A stretch of DNA of 64,000 bases from Epiperipatus broadwayi (Eukaryota; Onychophora; Udeonychophora; Euonychophora; Peripatidae): positions 1,358,411-1,422,410 of the forward strand of contig JAQFVV010000050.1 in NCBI GenBank assembly GCA_028023455.1, given 5' to 3'. The notes under the pieces are model-generated. The model searched no databases and was not told the DNA's origin. It saw only the letters and a list, made by a program, of their open reading frames with translations. Shown piece by piece: positions 26,885-38,599 of the stretch. How positions within the stretch are numbered: the first letter of the stretch is position 1; the number at the start of each line of letters is the position of its first letter. Position numbers and translations under genes: made by a program.

Positions 26885-27165
26885 TCATATAACGCAAAGT
26901 AAATAATAAAAAGCATATACAGCAGCTATATTAATATATATATATATAACAATTATACATAAAAAACATTTTTTTCTCATATGTCATAGCATCTGCTGGG
27001 ACGCGAACCCACACCCGTCTGCAACCAACTACTTGCTTGCAAGGCGGGTGCGATGACCTTTCGGCTATTTCATCACTAAAAGATGATTAAATGCGTTTTA
27101 TGTATAATTATTTTAATACGTATACAGCTGTTGTATATGATTTTTATTATTTATTATAATTAATA
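26885..27165. mobile_element. Palindromic MITE-like element interrupted by a SINE
   Basis: Inverted arms at about 26895-26967 and 27090-27160 (left: aataaaaagcatatacagca and aattatacataaaa; right: the inverted equivalents ttttatgtataatt and tgttgtatatgatttttatt). A tRNA-like SINE occupies the centre. Confidence 0.5.
26968..27076 (-). mobile_element. tRNA-derived SINE (family 2), copy 1
   Basis: The reverse strand shows a tRNA-like head with anticodon arm ctgccttgcaagcaag, a B-box-like gtgggttcgcgtcccag, then atgctatgacatatgag and an A-rich end. Head and tail are shared with 29921-30018 and 49238-49347. It is not an intact tRNA: the acceptor stem does not pair and extra bases follow the anticodon arm. 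Confidence 0.65.
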
Positions 27166-27169
27166 TCAC

Positions 27170-27830
27170 TTAATTAGCGTATTTTTAACTCTAATAATAA
27201 ATATAAATTTATGTACATTTTTTTTATAAATATTTTTCGCCAATATCAACCTCTAAGATGTGCTCAAAATCAACTCTAAATATGCACTTTGGAGTAAATA
27301 TGAAAATATTTAAAATCAAAGAAATTCGAGAAATAACACACGATATTTTTACAAGTTTTTAAACACTTCATAATATAGACAATGAGTATAATTTGAAGTA
27401 TAAAAATATGTTTGCGTCATATATTAATTCAAAACATTATTTAATTAAGAAAAAACTGAAATATAGATTTTAATGTTATAGAAAGTGACAAATTTGACGA
27501 AAATACTTTTTAAAAATTGAATGAAAAATATTATTAATGAACATCAACTGATGTGAAATACTTTTTATCTACGTCACATTATTAAATAAGTATACTTTTA
27601 AATTAAATTTAAATCACTTTTTCCTTTCATAAATATTAAACAATTAAATATTTTAAAGATGAGTAAATTTTTTTAGCTATGTGTAAGACTACAATAATTA
27701 ATAATACTACACAGATATACTTAATGTTACCTAAAGGTTTGTTAGGATGGAATTTTTGTTGTATTTATATGTTATACTACTTTAATCAAACATTATATAA
27801 AATTTCCAATTAGCACATAGGTTAATATAT
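27170..27830. other. AT-rich stretch without recognised features
   Basis: No ORF, tRNA-like or palindromic structure recognised. Confidence 0.5.
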
Positions 27831-27834
27831 GCAT

Positions 27835-27975
27835 AAGGTTTTGAGTTGTATTATTCTCCTCTCTTCTTCCAGTGTTGCTGGTATGACCCGCATTGTACTA
27901 GCATGGACATTGAACTTCAACCCCTAGAATTAAATTGAACTTTAAGGTAATGCTCTAACCAACTAGTTGAGTTGA
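27835..27975 (-). mobile_element. tRNA-Leu-like SINE (family 1), copy 2, truncated
   Basis: Read on the reverse strand it begins with the head (agttggttagagcat, then taccttaaagttcaat) and ends in the body (accagcaacactg, gaagaagaga). The tail is missing. It faces copy 3 head to head. Confidence 0.6.
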
Positions 27976-27999
27976 TTAGATTGTTATCTTAAAGTTTAA

Positions 28000-28330
28000 T
28001 ATTCAGAATCTAAGGGTGATCCAGATGGTGAGAGCATTGCCTTAAAGTTCAATATTCAAGAATCTAATGATCAAAGTTTGAATTCCGTGCTAATACTGTA
28101 ACTGGTTAGGCCAGCAAAAAAATGAAGAAGACAGTAAAATAATATCTCTTGAAATGTTGCACATATATGACAAGAACTGAAGAAAAGGGGAGAATGTTTG
28201 TATATACTAACATTTGTGGGTATTACTAACAGTTATACATAATTGAAAAATTCAAATAAAGTTTAAAATTTTTCTAAAGACTTTTGTTATTTTATGTTAG
28301 CTGATGGAAATAATCCAACATATAAATACA
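28000..28330 (+). mobile_element. tRNA-Leu-like SINE (family 1), copy 3
   Basis: The head (gagcattgccttaaagttc) is followed by aactggttaggccagc, gaagaagacag and the tail (gggtattactaacagtt, then ttcaaataaagtttaaaa). Head-to-head with copy 2. The duplicated fragment upstream (cttaaagtttaatattcag, near 27990) suggests a partial third head at the junction. Confidence 0.6.
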
Positions 28331-28334
28331 GAAA

Positions 28335-29905
28335 TCCCTAATGTTTATATTATTTTGTTTAGAGGTATACTAATTTGTTCATAACATCAGTACATTGCAG
28401 TTAGTATCTATATTCATTTCTCATAAACTGTGTATCAAATCTGAATGAAATCTGGATTAATATTAATCTAGAATCTTTTTATGATAACCATCCCACAAAT
28501 AATTGAAATATTCATCTGGTTATCATATGATAATGTTTATCAAGCTGCTTTTAGACATGAAGTTAAATGATGATTACAACATCAATTTTTTAATCGAATC
28601 AGTATCATGTTTACTGGTTTTTTCTAGATAGATACTGGAGGGAGAATATGCCTTGAAATGAGCTCTTTAAAAATTGCTTTACCTTTTTACAACTTAAGAG
28701 GAAATAAACTAGAGTATGTGTTTCTGTAATTTAAAATCCAAATTCATTCAATGATTATTCAATCTTCAACAAGATATTAAAAGTGGATAAAAAGCAATCC
28801 CCACTACATATGAAAGTGGTGTCAAGATATCAACATGGTGTGGATATTCAGGCATTTTATGCATCTAACTCACCTGAAATGCAAGGATTGTCTATAAACT
28901 GCATATATAATGAGAGAACGAGAGAGTGATCAAAAATTTTGTACTTATGGGTGGGTATCTTATTGTGATATTGAAATGAGAGAAGCATTTAGAACACTGA
29001 AAATAATTAATGTAAAATTTTTTCAACTTACAATTTTATATGAAAGTCAAGTTTGTTTTATTTGTAACTATATGCCTTAATCTATATTATTTCTCTCTAA
29101 AAAGATGCTAAAAAGGTACACATCTTTATATAAGCTATTTAAAAGTTACTTTATTTTTTTTTTACAATTAAAGAGCAAATGTAGCTCATATATGTTCTTA
29201 TAACATAAAAGCAGAATTAGTGACAATGATTGTTTATGTTTTCACAAAATGGTGATTTGAATAGAAAGCATTTAATACCTTGGATGGGGTTGGACTGATG
29301 AACATTATCAAACAGACAACATGATGGAGAAACTTCAGGTGCTTGATATCTCTAGGTGGTTTGAAGAACAAAGCAGTGGTGGCAATGTTGAACTGCAGTA
29401 CCCCTATAACATTCATAATGAGACTTTTTTCTTTAATTGTTTCTTTATCCTCATATATTATATAATGCTTAGACTTAATGTCAGTAGCCATCCCCTAGTT
29501 CATGAAAACAATTACAAAACCCCCTTGTATGGAACTGTGCACGTCACAGCTCCAGAGACGTGTTTGGTTTTTGTGAGCATGTATAGATCTGCAAACTAAT
29601 AGTAGGTAGAAAGAGCACTGTCACCCACAATGCTGACCCTCTATTTATTTTTGGTAACATTCTCTATAATGATCTTAATAAAGTTTTTTTTTTCTACTTT
29701 TTCTTTCTTTATTCTTGTACAGTATATACACCTTAAGTAGAAAAGTGAAGCAAGAAGAAAGGATTTCACTTTTAAATGAATGGATCACCTGAACTGTAAC
29801 AGTTTAGACTATTAGTAAGTAGAAGAAGTAAATATTATAGTCATATCCAGCAATAATTATTTTAACTTTGTGATGGCATAAAATAATGTCTATACAAGAT
29901 CTTCA
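28335..29905. other. AT-rich stretch without recognised genes
   Basis: A less AT-rich patch at about 29230-29650 carries overlapping open frames on both strands (85 codons minus, 92 codons plus) with no recognisable domain. It could be an old element but no family can be assigned. Confidence 0.4.
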
Positions 29906-29920
29906 AACAAATGACAATCT

Positions 29921-30018
29921 GTCAAGCATTGGTGGTTGAGAGGTATGCGATGGCTGCTTTACAAGCAGTTGTCTCGGGTTAGCGGGTTCACTTCTCAGCT
30001 GATGCTATGGCACATGAG
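29921..30018 (+). mobile_element. tRNA-derived SINE (family 2), copy 2, with target site duplication
   Basis: A 98-bp insertion flanked by a perfect 15-bp direct repeat, aacaaatgacaatct, at 29906-29920 and 30019-30033. It contains anticodon arm gctgctttacaagcagt, a B-box-like gcgggttcacttctcag, and the family tail gatgctatggcacatgag. The perfect target duplication shows that this is a retroposed copy and not a tRNA gene. Confidence 0.85.
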
Positions 30019-30339
30019 AACAAATGACAATCTAAAATTTTATTTAAAAAACAACAACAAGTATTTACCTTATAATGATGACCATTTTTATTCTAATCAA
30101 AATAATGAACAACACTGAGACAGACTGGACTTTTTGATATTCAGAATAGAAATAAATGTATCTATTACTTTAGGCCAGCATTTTTGCATGACATCACAGA
30201 ATACTTTCAAGTGTTAAATTAGCAGTGGAAGCAAAATTTTCAGTAACAAGTGTATCCCAATCTGAGGTAAAAAATAATTTCTTTTTCTTTTTAGAAGTTT
30301 GCAAATGTGTTTAATTCAGTGTTTATTTACAGGTTTGTT

Positions 30340-30900
30340 TCTGAGGTAGAGTTTCAATCATAGCATGTCTGTTGTGTTTGGTTAGACTTACAGGTTCATT
30401 TCCAAACCAACAGACACAAAAAATAACTACTCAGCAATTAATATGTACAATTTATTAGTGCTAAAAATATACATGTTAGTTAAACAAATGAATAAATGCA
30501 GTTGATACAATTAAATGCTGAGATAGTCGAGCCGAGTATGGAACTCACTTCTAGCTAAATGATTAGCCTGCATTGTGAATTCTGGTAAGACTCTTCCAGC
30601 TATATATTTAGCTTGCCTTGAGTTGGCTTTAATTCGGCTGTAGCAGTTTTCAGTCCATAGGTGGACTTGCCTCACTGTGTGGACATTTGCTGATGACAGA
30701 AGGTTTAATGTACAGCACATTCGGTTGTTCAGGTTAACAGAAGTAATTGCTCTCTGCCTTGCCTCCAAAAGGCTGACTATTTAATGGCAGATCCACTACC
30801 TTACTGTAAACATGCAGATTTGGTGCACAAATCCCAATGAAGAATTTAATCCCTTTGGATAGCAACTGGGTGTTAGCCAATCAGGTAAGGAATCTGGAAT
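30340..30900 (-). other. Unassigned less AT-rich segment, possibly LTR or old element
   Basis: Contains an 85-codon open frame (30768-30511, minus) starting MEARQRAITSVNLNN with no domain I can name. Downstream on the same strand lies AATAAA (about 30450) followed by a T-rich end. That could be the polyadenylation region of an LTR or an expressed element. No paired copy exists in the window to define its ends. Confidence 0.25.
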
Positions 30901-30904
30901 AGTC

Positions 30905-33585
30905 CACTTCTAAAGGCAAAGTCAGATATGACATTGTCTAATACTTGTTTATAAGTTTGTCAAGTTTATGTATAAATTTTCTTTTTATATGATTGTTCCG
31001 TTTTGTACAATATTAAAACAATGGCTAAAAATTTTCTGAACCAGACCCTCCACAAATCTTAGTTACAATCCAACACTGGAATGAAGGTTGTTCACAAAAT
31101 GCATGAGTAATGTAGCATTGAAATGAAAGTGCAAAGATAAAAATCAAAAATTTTGAAAAACTTTAAAAGAAAGTCAATTATTAACACTTCTAGGTCTATC
31201 AGTTATAGTAAACATACTGTTTTCTTTTATAAATTTAACGAAACTTAAAAATGGATTAAAGTTATTAAATTTTTAACTTAATTTACTAATAATAAAGGTT
31301 AAAACCTTTCTCTAAAAGTATATAATTATAAATTACTAACGTTAATAATTAAAATTAGTTATTATGTTTTCTCATTCATTTGCCTTATTGTTTTACTGGA
31401 GTCAATGTAGGACCAAGTCGTCATGCATATCTGATATCAGAGATCATCGCTTTGCACTAATTAGGGTAATTGGAATTATGGGTTTGTATAAACCTATGTC
31501 ACTTCTTTAATTAAATTATAATTCAGTAGATATTTAATTAACAAGTTCAAATTTAACCTTTACCTTTAATAAAATGTCCGATAATGAAATTGTAAATGTA
31601 AGTTAAAAAACAAAACAATACATTTGTTTGAAAAAAAAAAGAGACCAACAAGTCAAAAAAAACAACAAAGAATTAATAATTATTTAAGTATATATGTAAT
31701 TGCCTGAACCTCTTGTAACCTCCAACTTATACACATAGTTCTAACTTTTCCCAGTGATGAAAGTTTATTCATCAAAAAAAAAAAAACCCAGATACAAATA
31801 CAGTTAGAAAAAGGTTTACAAGGGAGTGATTATATGGTAAATTGAAATTTCAGGAGCAATATGATAAGAGGAGAAGGATACTGTGAAAAGGGAATAGGAA
31901 GTGGAAAGGGTGTGTAATCCAGGTCAGTCTAATATGCATGTCTTCAATGAGCAAGCACTGCATGGGTCACACACATTTAAATGATTGAGTCCTATGATAG
32001 AGGCTGAGAGGATGAGAATTGGAGGATTTCCAAAGTGTCTGTGAGGAGTGTAGTTGGGGCTAGTTTGAAATCTCTGGTTTTAAGAGAGTCAATTAGGTCC
32101 AATAACTTTTGCTTCACCGAGTGTACTTTCTGGTCAAAATAATGTCACATTGGAGCAACAAGAGTGCATAGGTGAGGAAAACGGGTAGTCTAATGGTTAC
32201 AAAGACCCCTGTTTCTATGGATTCATGCAGGTTGAAGTTGATGTTCAAAAGGTGGTCCCTTGAGGCAAAATTCCTTGATTTCCTTCTTAAAATCAACCTT
32301 CACTCCCCACAAATCAATTTTTGGTCAACCATAAAGGTTTCACCAAGATCTCTCCCCTATTCCAGCTCTGTAAAACTGACAATAAAACCCTCTAGCACTT
32401 CCTACTTAAATGTCCCTTTCTGCTTCGAGTAAGACATGTCATCAACTCCTTCCAAATTTCCTCACACATAGTTCTATCTTCTGTGCAATAATTTGTTCAA
32501 CAGTTTTTTAATTTATATTTTTAAGATTTGGATATTACATGTGGACAAAAAAAAATGTAAACAACTATAATCAATATTTTTGTCAAAGAATAAATAAAGT
32601 ACCTTTGACAGATAAAACATTATTTAAATAAGTTTAGTAAATTATTGTGAATCACAGGATAAGCAATTTATAATAGGTTATTCCATTTAGTAAATAGTTG
32701 GTTACATTTTAATCGTTGTATCTTTAAGGGTTAGGTTTGAATTTATTGGACAATAGATATTAATATGAATAATGATATGCAAAATAATTAAAATAAAATA
32801 ATTCTGAATTCATAACACTAAATAAGCAAATAGTCAATGATATAAACAATTACTTAAGACATTTTACTCTCTACAGCACACCTTCAGTTAGAGAGGCAAA
32901 ACATCCACTTACACCCTGAGTTCACAATCCATATTAAATAAAAATTATTTTAATAGGCTTATAATTTTTCTCTCAGCATACCCATAGATTTAAAAGATAA
33001 TTACTCATCAGTGGTTGGTAATAAATATCTAGCTATTCTTAGCTAAGAGATAAAATTACAATTGAAATCTGCTCAAACTTCATCATTCGGTAAGGCTGGG
33101 ACCCTTTTTGTTCCTCTATAGAGGTCTGTTGGAAAAACCTTTTCCTTGTACGAAAAATATGTTTTCTATATCACAATATTTCATTAATAAATGTGTTTAA
33201 TATACTTATTTAAAACTAAAGCATTTTTAATACAGTTTATTCAATTCTAACAATATTACAGCTACAAATTTAAAGATGAATAAACTTTTTATTCATTAAC
33301 TTCTTAATGTAATCTTAATTTCTTAATTCATAGTTAAATTAGACACAAAATCATTACGTGGACATGCATTGTTTCTTCCTTTTCTTTTTTTTACTTTAAA
33401 AAGGTCTATTTAAAAAACGAGGAGTGATTAAAAATCATCAAGCCTATGATCCCTAGAAAGGGGGAATACTTTCTAATTGCTAAATTAAATATTAAAATGT
33501 TGAGGTAATCTTTTAAATAGTATTATTTATAGAAATATTAATTTAATTAGAAGGAACATGCACTCTGACTTGAAAGCTTTCCACA
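30905..33585. other. Non-coding stretch with an unassigned GC-richer island
   Basis: Mostly AT-rich. Positions about 31840-32470 are noticeably GC-richer and carry overlapping open frames on both strands (60 codons at 32296-32114 minus, 86 codons at 32172-32432 plus) without recognisable motifs. No repeats elsewhere in the window match it. Confidence 0.4.
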
Positions 33586-33589
33586 GTGA

Positions 33590-34090
33590 TCCACTTCATC
33601 TTATACAACTGACACACATGACCACATACATGTAATACCAATATTTGATCTCCAATATAGATATTTTATGTTGAACCAACACTCATCATTTGGTTTAGAT
33701 CACCATCTCCAACAGATATATACAATCACTGACATATCATTCAAAATCCAAGGATGGCACACTCAAAACCTTTGATGATGCCAATATTATTGTCATACCC
33801 ATAATAATAATAGTTATAATATTGGCATCATCAAAGGTTGTGAGTAATCTATCTTTCAATTTTCAATCATATGGATGGCTAAAGAGTTGGAATATGGAGA
33901 AGTTTGAAGCTTGTCCATTAAAGTTTGAAGATTTGCTATCTTAATATAAACAGCACTGATTGTATATATACATACATATATATATATATATATGGTGATC
34001 TGGACCAACAGATGGGTGCTGGTTCAGCATGAAATCTGTATGTTGGAGATCATATGTCTTTTCATTCTGAGTTCAAGTCCCTTATAATTA
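33590..34090. repeat. Diverged copy of the 478-bp palindromic repeat
   Basis: Shares blocks with 50942-52235: ttatacaactgacacacatg, then caccatctccaac, then atatggatggctaaagagtt, tccattaaagtttgaagatt and gatctggaccaacagatg. It has its own short palindrome at 33775-33842 (aacctttgatgatgccaata against its inverted counterpart). Confidence 0.7.
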
Positions 34091-34700
34091 CATTAAATTT
34101 AATGTAAACAATGTACATAAATTTAAATATTAGAACTATTAATTATAGATTTTATATTATTATAACTTCTGTTATGTGAAAAAAAATTGATTTTGTAGAT
34201 TTAATATTGTTTATTAATATGATTCATATTCAAATTAAATCAGAAAATATAATTATAATTCAGTTACTTATTTTGGTGCCTCCCAACAGTCTTTTATTTG
34301 AGTTAGGCATTGGAAATCAATGCCCCTATCTATAATTAATAGAGATAATAAAAGTTTCAAGTGTTAATATGGGCTGTAAATAAATAATAAACATTATTCT
34401 TTCAGTATTGGATCCTCAGAGGTTAAATTTCAATATAATGTAAAAGATGAAGATTATGATGAGATTTGATAATTGTTCACACAAGGTTAGATAGATTTTC
34501 CATAAAAACAATATTTTCTGCTACTTTTCCATGATCTTTTTTATTCTCTCTCACAAGTTCATTATGAGTTTAGTCTGTCATAATGCTAAAGATGAAGGTG
34601 CATAAATTATAACCTAGTCTCTGGTACTTAAATATCATATCAATGCCCAAGAGTTTCTAGATCCAGCCACATAAATGTCTCAACTGAAATAACATCTCTA
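34091..34700. other. AT-rich stretch without recognised features
   Basis: No coding or repeat signal recognised. Confidence 0.5.
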
Positions 34701-34704
34701 TGCA

Positions 34705-35045
34705 GTAATGAAGAAGATGAAATTATCAAAGATGAAGGTTACATTACCAAAGATGAAGATGAGATTACCAAAGATGAAGATGAAATTACCAAAAATGAAG
34801 GATAAATTACCAAAGATGAAGATGAAATTACCAAAGTTGAAGATGAAATTACCAAAGATGAAGGTTACATTACCAAAGATGAAGATGAGATTACCAAAGA
34901 TGAAGATGAAATTACCAAAAATGAAGGATAAATTACCAAAGATGAAGATGAAATTACCAAAGATGAAGATGAAATTATCAAAGATGAAGATGAAATTACC
35001 AAAAATGAAGATGAAATTACCAAAGATAAAGATGAAGTTACCAAA
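34705..35045. repeat. 21-bp minisatellite with 126-bp higher-order unit
   Basis: About 16 units of the type aaagatgaagatgaaattacc. A six-unit block (variants with ggttacatt, gagatt, gataaatt) recurs with a 126-bp offset (34735 and 34861). The 21-bp period keeps several frames on both strands open, which produces long spurious ORFs (KMKMKLP repeats on plus, FGNFIFI on minus). Confidence 0.95.
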
Positions 35046-35251
35046 ACCACATTTCCATGATTTAATTATATGCATATCAACTCTGCCACCATTTTGTATT
35101 ATTAATGAATATAAATATGAATTGTTCTCATTTAATGGGGAGTGGTTTATCAGACTGCAATCACTTGGTTATATTCTTTCAAAAGGCAGTGCAAAGTTTA
35201 TGTGGCAAAGAATTGAAAATTAAGACTTTAGAGATTCTTCCTTTGCAATTA

Positions 35252-36074
35252 TACAAGAGAGTGCCCAAAAATAATCAAAATTTTATAATAAAAATTGTGT
35301 ATTCAATTAAAAAAATGGTTTATTTTTAGGTGTTATAAATTCAATCTCTTTTAAAGTATTGTCCATTTAATGCAGTGCATTAGAATAAATTGTGTTTGTC
35401 ACTTCCTGAAGTAGTCTGGAAACTTTTCCAAAGACATGCCTTCTAAGTCTTTTGTTGCATTTTCTTTACCACTTCTAAGTCCACAAAAAGGACATATTTT
35501 ATTTGAGAGAATAAAAAAAACTTGCATGGAGCAAGAGCAAACAAATATGGTTGCAGGATAAGCTGGATCATGATAAATTTAATTAGAAATTCTTTCACTC
35601 TCAAGACTTTACATACTAACAAATTGTCAGGTACAGATCACACCTCACTTTACCATAAATTAAGGTTTCAAAACTTGTAGGTTTTAAACATCTAATAATT
35701 ACTAATGAATTCTGGGTGAATAAAATTGGATTTGACTTATCTTGCTTTTGGGGATGTAATGAATTTCACACTTTCGTTAAAACACTTGTAGGCTTGTATT
35801 TTTCTCAGAACAATTTGCCTATAAGCTGTTTCAAGCATTACACCTGTTTTGCTTGCTGTATTCTCTAAAAGAAAACAGAATTTAACATTGCCCCAACCTT
35901 TCAGTCATTACAAAAATTCACTTTACAAAAAAATGTGCTACATGGCAAGACAATTTCACATAATGACATTATATTGATGCAGAAAGGTTCTGGCAAGAGG
36001 TATCTAGAAGCATGTACTACAACAGTCACACTACCAGAGAACAATTCTGGTTATTTTTGGGTACCTCCTCATCA
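35252..36074 (-). pseudogene. Mariner-like transposon with internally deleted transposase
   Basis: Imperfect terminal inverted repeats at about 35252-35276 (TACAAGAGAGTGCCCAAAAA) and 36049-36074 (inverse of TGATGAGGAGGTACCCAAAA) share a GTRCCCAAAAATAAYC core. On the reverse strand the N-terminal helix-turn-helix region is visible near 35900-35780 (KTGVMLETAYRQIVLRKIQA, then CFNESVKF). The C-terminal end is visible near 35640-35345 (VLRVKEFL, then LAPCKFFLFSQIKYVL, and GQYFKRD before the tail). This matches the order of mariner transposases, where 'LAPcDfflFp-lK' contains the third catalytic Asp, here Lys. The middle, with the first two catalytic Asp residues, is missing. Total length is about 820 bp against about 1.3 kb for complete elements, so it is non-functional. 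Confidence 0.75.
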
Positions 36075-36079
36075 AGTGC

Positions 36080-38555
36080 AAAGATATATAGGTGACATAT
36101 CAATAAGCATTCTCATAAAAGCTGTTTGGGATACAGCAGTAACATATATGCTTTTAAATGACACAATTAAATTTAGTTTTATATCAATGATAATGACAAT
36201 AGTAGTAAGATAGTACTAATATTGCTACTAACTCAGTGAATCACATATACTGATGATCATAAATGCTTGTTTTAGACAGAAAAATGATTGCAAAACATGC
36301 AGAGGATTCATACTCAACACAAAGATTATTGAAGAGAAAAGTGATCACAAATATAAAATAAAAGAGGCATAATTTATTAAACAAAATGCATATCATTTAA
36401 ATCCAACAAAAATAATATCCTCAGCAAACTGATAATCAATGTGACATAAAAGTATTGAAAGTAATACTCTGTACAAAAAATATTACTAAATTTTATATTT
36501 AAATTCTATATGAATATTTTTTCACATTAACATTTAGAATGGCATAGTATGGAAATGTAATAATGAATATTATTAATAAAACAATATTAAAGATAAAAAC
36601 TATGATAACTTTATCATTAAAATATGGTATGTTAAAAACAATAATGATAGCATATCATACAAGAAGAAATTATTAAAAACATTAAATATAACTTATTGCA
36701 ATTTAAACACTTAACATCACATGATCACAACCTTCCAGCACTCATTGATTATTCTGGATTTCACTGAGTGGCACTGCTGTATGGAGTTTTGTCTCCATGT
36801 TATTGCAATTTTATGCTAAATACATTGACAAGTTAAATGATGCATCAAAATAAAATCTTTACCAAGGCTGCTCATTAGTATAAATGCATGATGGTTGTAT
36901 TTGATATTTACTTTAATGTCAATGTTTTTTCTACATTTTCAAAGCAGTATTAATATTGCCTTTAATGTTTCGAAGATGAAAGCAGAATATGAAAGATTTC
37001 CTAGAAGTTGATGAGTGAAAAGAAGATTATAAGTTTTAGATTTACTGGAAGATTTATGTCAGCATCTTTTATCCTTACAATTTCCAGATATATCAATAAA
37101 AGTCTAACTAGTAATAAATCAGTAGATGACTTTCTTACCTTACTAAGCATGCTTCTATGAGCATTTCCGTTTAACTTATATAATTTTATACTATTCAAAA
37201 ATAGTTTTAAAGAAAAAAATCTTGATTTTGAACCCAAACCCATTTGCTTACATTGGTAAATCAAGATGATAGTAGATCAGAATTCTACTGATGATTTTTT
37301 TCCAACTAGATCTTTAGGCTAGGGGGGTTTATACCAACAAAACAACACATATGGTTCTCATATCACTAAACATACTTTAAAATCTGGTTTTTTTAAATAT
37401 CAAACTATTAGCTTGAATAATATAAAAAGATCAATGGTGGTAACCAGATGCCAAAGCACATTAGCTCAAGATTTGATTTCTATGTCTTGACTGTATTGTC
37501 ATTATAGCAAACACAGTTGGAATTTATTAAAAATTCAAGCTTATAGCAGATGGTTCTAGAATTGTATAGAGAGAAATGATATTTAACATGTTAAAAAGTG
37601 GTCATGATGTGTTTTATTGGTTTGACTTTTCTCATCAACAGGTTGAAGAGTTTTATGATTGGTATAAAACTAATGGATATAGTTATCTGATTTTATTGAA
37701 GAACCTTATAGTAAGTATAAAGCTAATGTATATAATCTGAGTTATATAATAATTAATTATCAAACCAAATTCTTCACATATTGCATTCATATTGTTAAGA
37801 TCATTCAGTAGACATCCTTGAAGTTGAGGATGAAATAATCATTAGAGTACTTTATAATTGTCAACCATTGCTTTTAATAATTAAAGATAATATTTACCAC
37901 AATAAAGTTTATCCATTATCCATACATATCTATTTCATAAAATTACTTATAAATTGTTTCAAAAACCAATAATAATGATAAAAATAGATACAAATGTTAA
38001 TATTGGTACACATCACTGCTAAACTTAAGTATTTATTTCAAATGGATTAGATTGATTATTCATGACTGTTTATAATAGTTCTCTAATACCGTTATATAAT
38101 ATTTAGCAGATTTCTAACTATAAGATCTTTCCCTTGACTCATTGTAAATTGAAAGATGTCATGACTATTAATGTGTAATAAGACATGTGGACTTAATCAG
38201 TGAAGTATTGAATAGCTTCACACTCTAAGATCTATCCATTTCAGCTTCACCTAATTATATAGAAAGTAGGTTGAAGTAAGGAAGGGTTCCTCTCTTTTCT
38301 TCCAAAATGTAAGCTTGTGGTTAAGAACTATAGAGATCCCTACAATCACATTTTTATGTGCACATTCTTGAGGTTACAGCCTTAGTAAATATTACTCATG
38401 TTTCAAGTAGTAAATATTATAAACTTTCAATTGGCTGAATCAGATATTTTAAATAAGTAAATAAAAATAACAATTAATCACTATTGTAATTAGTAACAAC
38501 ATATAAACATTACTTTGTGTTCACAATACAATACAATAGTTTTTATTAAATTCTC
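36080..38555. other. AT-rich stretch, one half-hairpin relic
   Basis: Positions 36738-36815 repeat the loop and right arm of the hairpin at 63249-63353 (shared ctcattgattattctgg, cactgagtggcactgctgta). Elsewhere nothing is recognised. An 87-codon minus frame (37264-37001) has no motif I can assign. Confidence 0.5.
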
Positions 38556-38559
38556 TAAT

Positions 38560-38597
38560 CCAGCTGACAGGTTTGACTATATGATAGACATCATCAG
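38560..38597 (-). ncRNA. Hammerhead-ribozyme-like sequence, isolated
   Basis: The reverse strand reads CTGATGATGTCTATCATATA and continues GTCAAACCTGTCAGC. It has an exact CUGAUGA box, a short hairpin (CUAU...AUAG), an AAAC box lacking the preceding G, and a GUC triplet in the right order. The missing G of GAAA would be expected to cripple activity. No PLE coding sequence was found beside it. Confidence 0.3.
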
Positions 38598-38599
38598 AA

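Noticed and set aside
34698-35223. Lys/Met-rich 171-codon frame and Phe/Ile-rich 125-codon frame on the other strand
   Set aside because: A 21-bp minisatellite keeps frames open on both strands. No start context, domain or flanking coding sequence.
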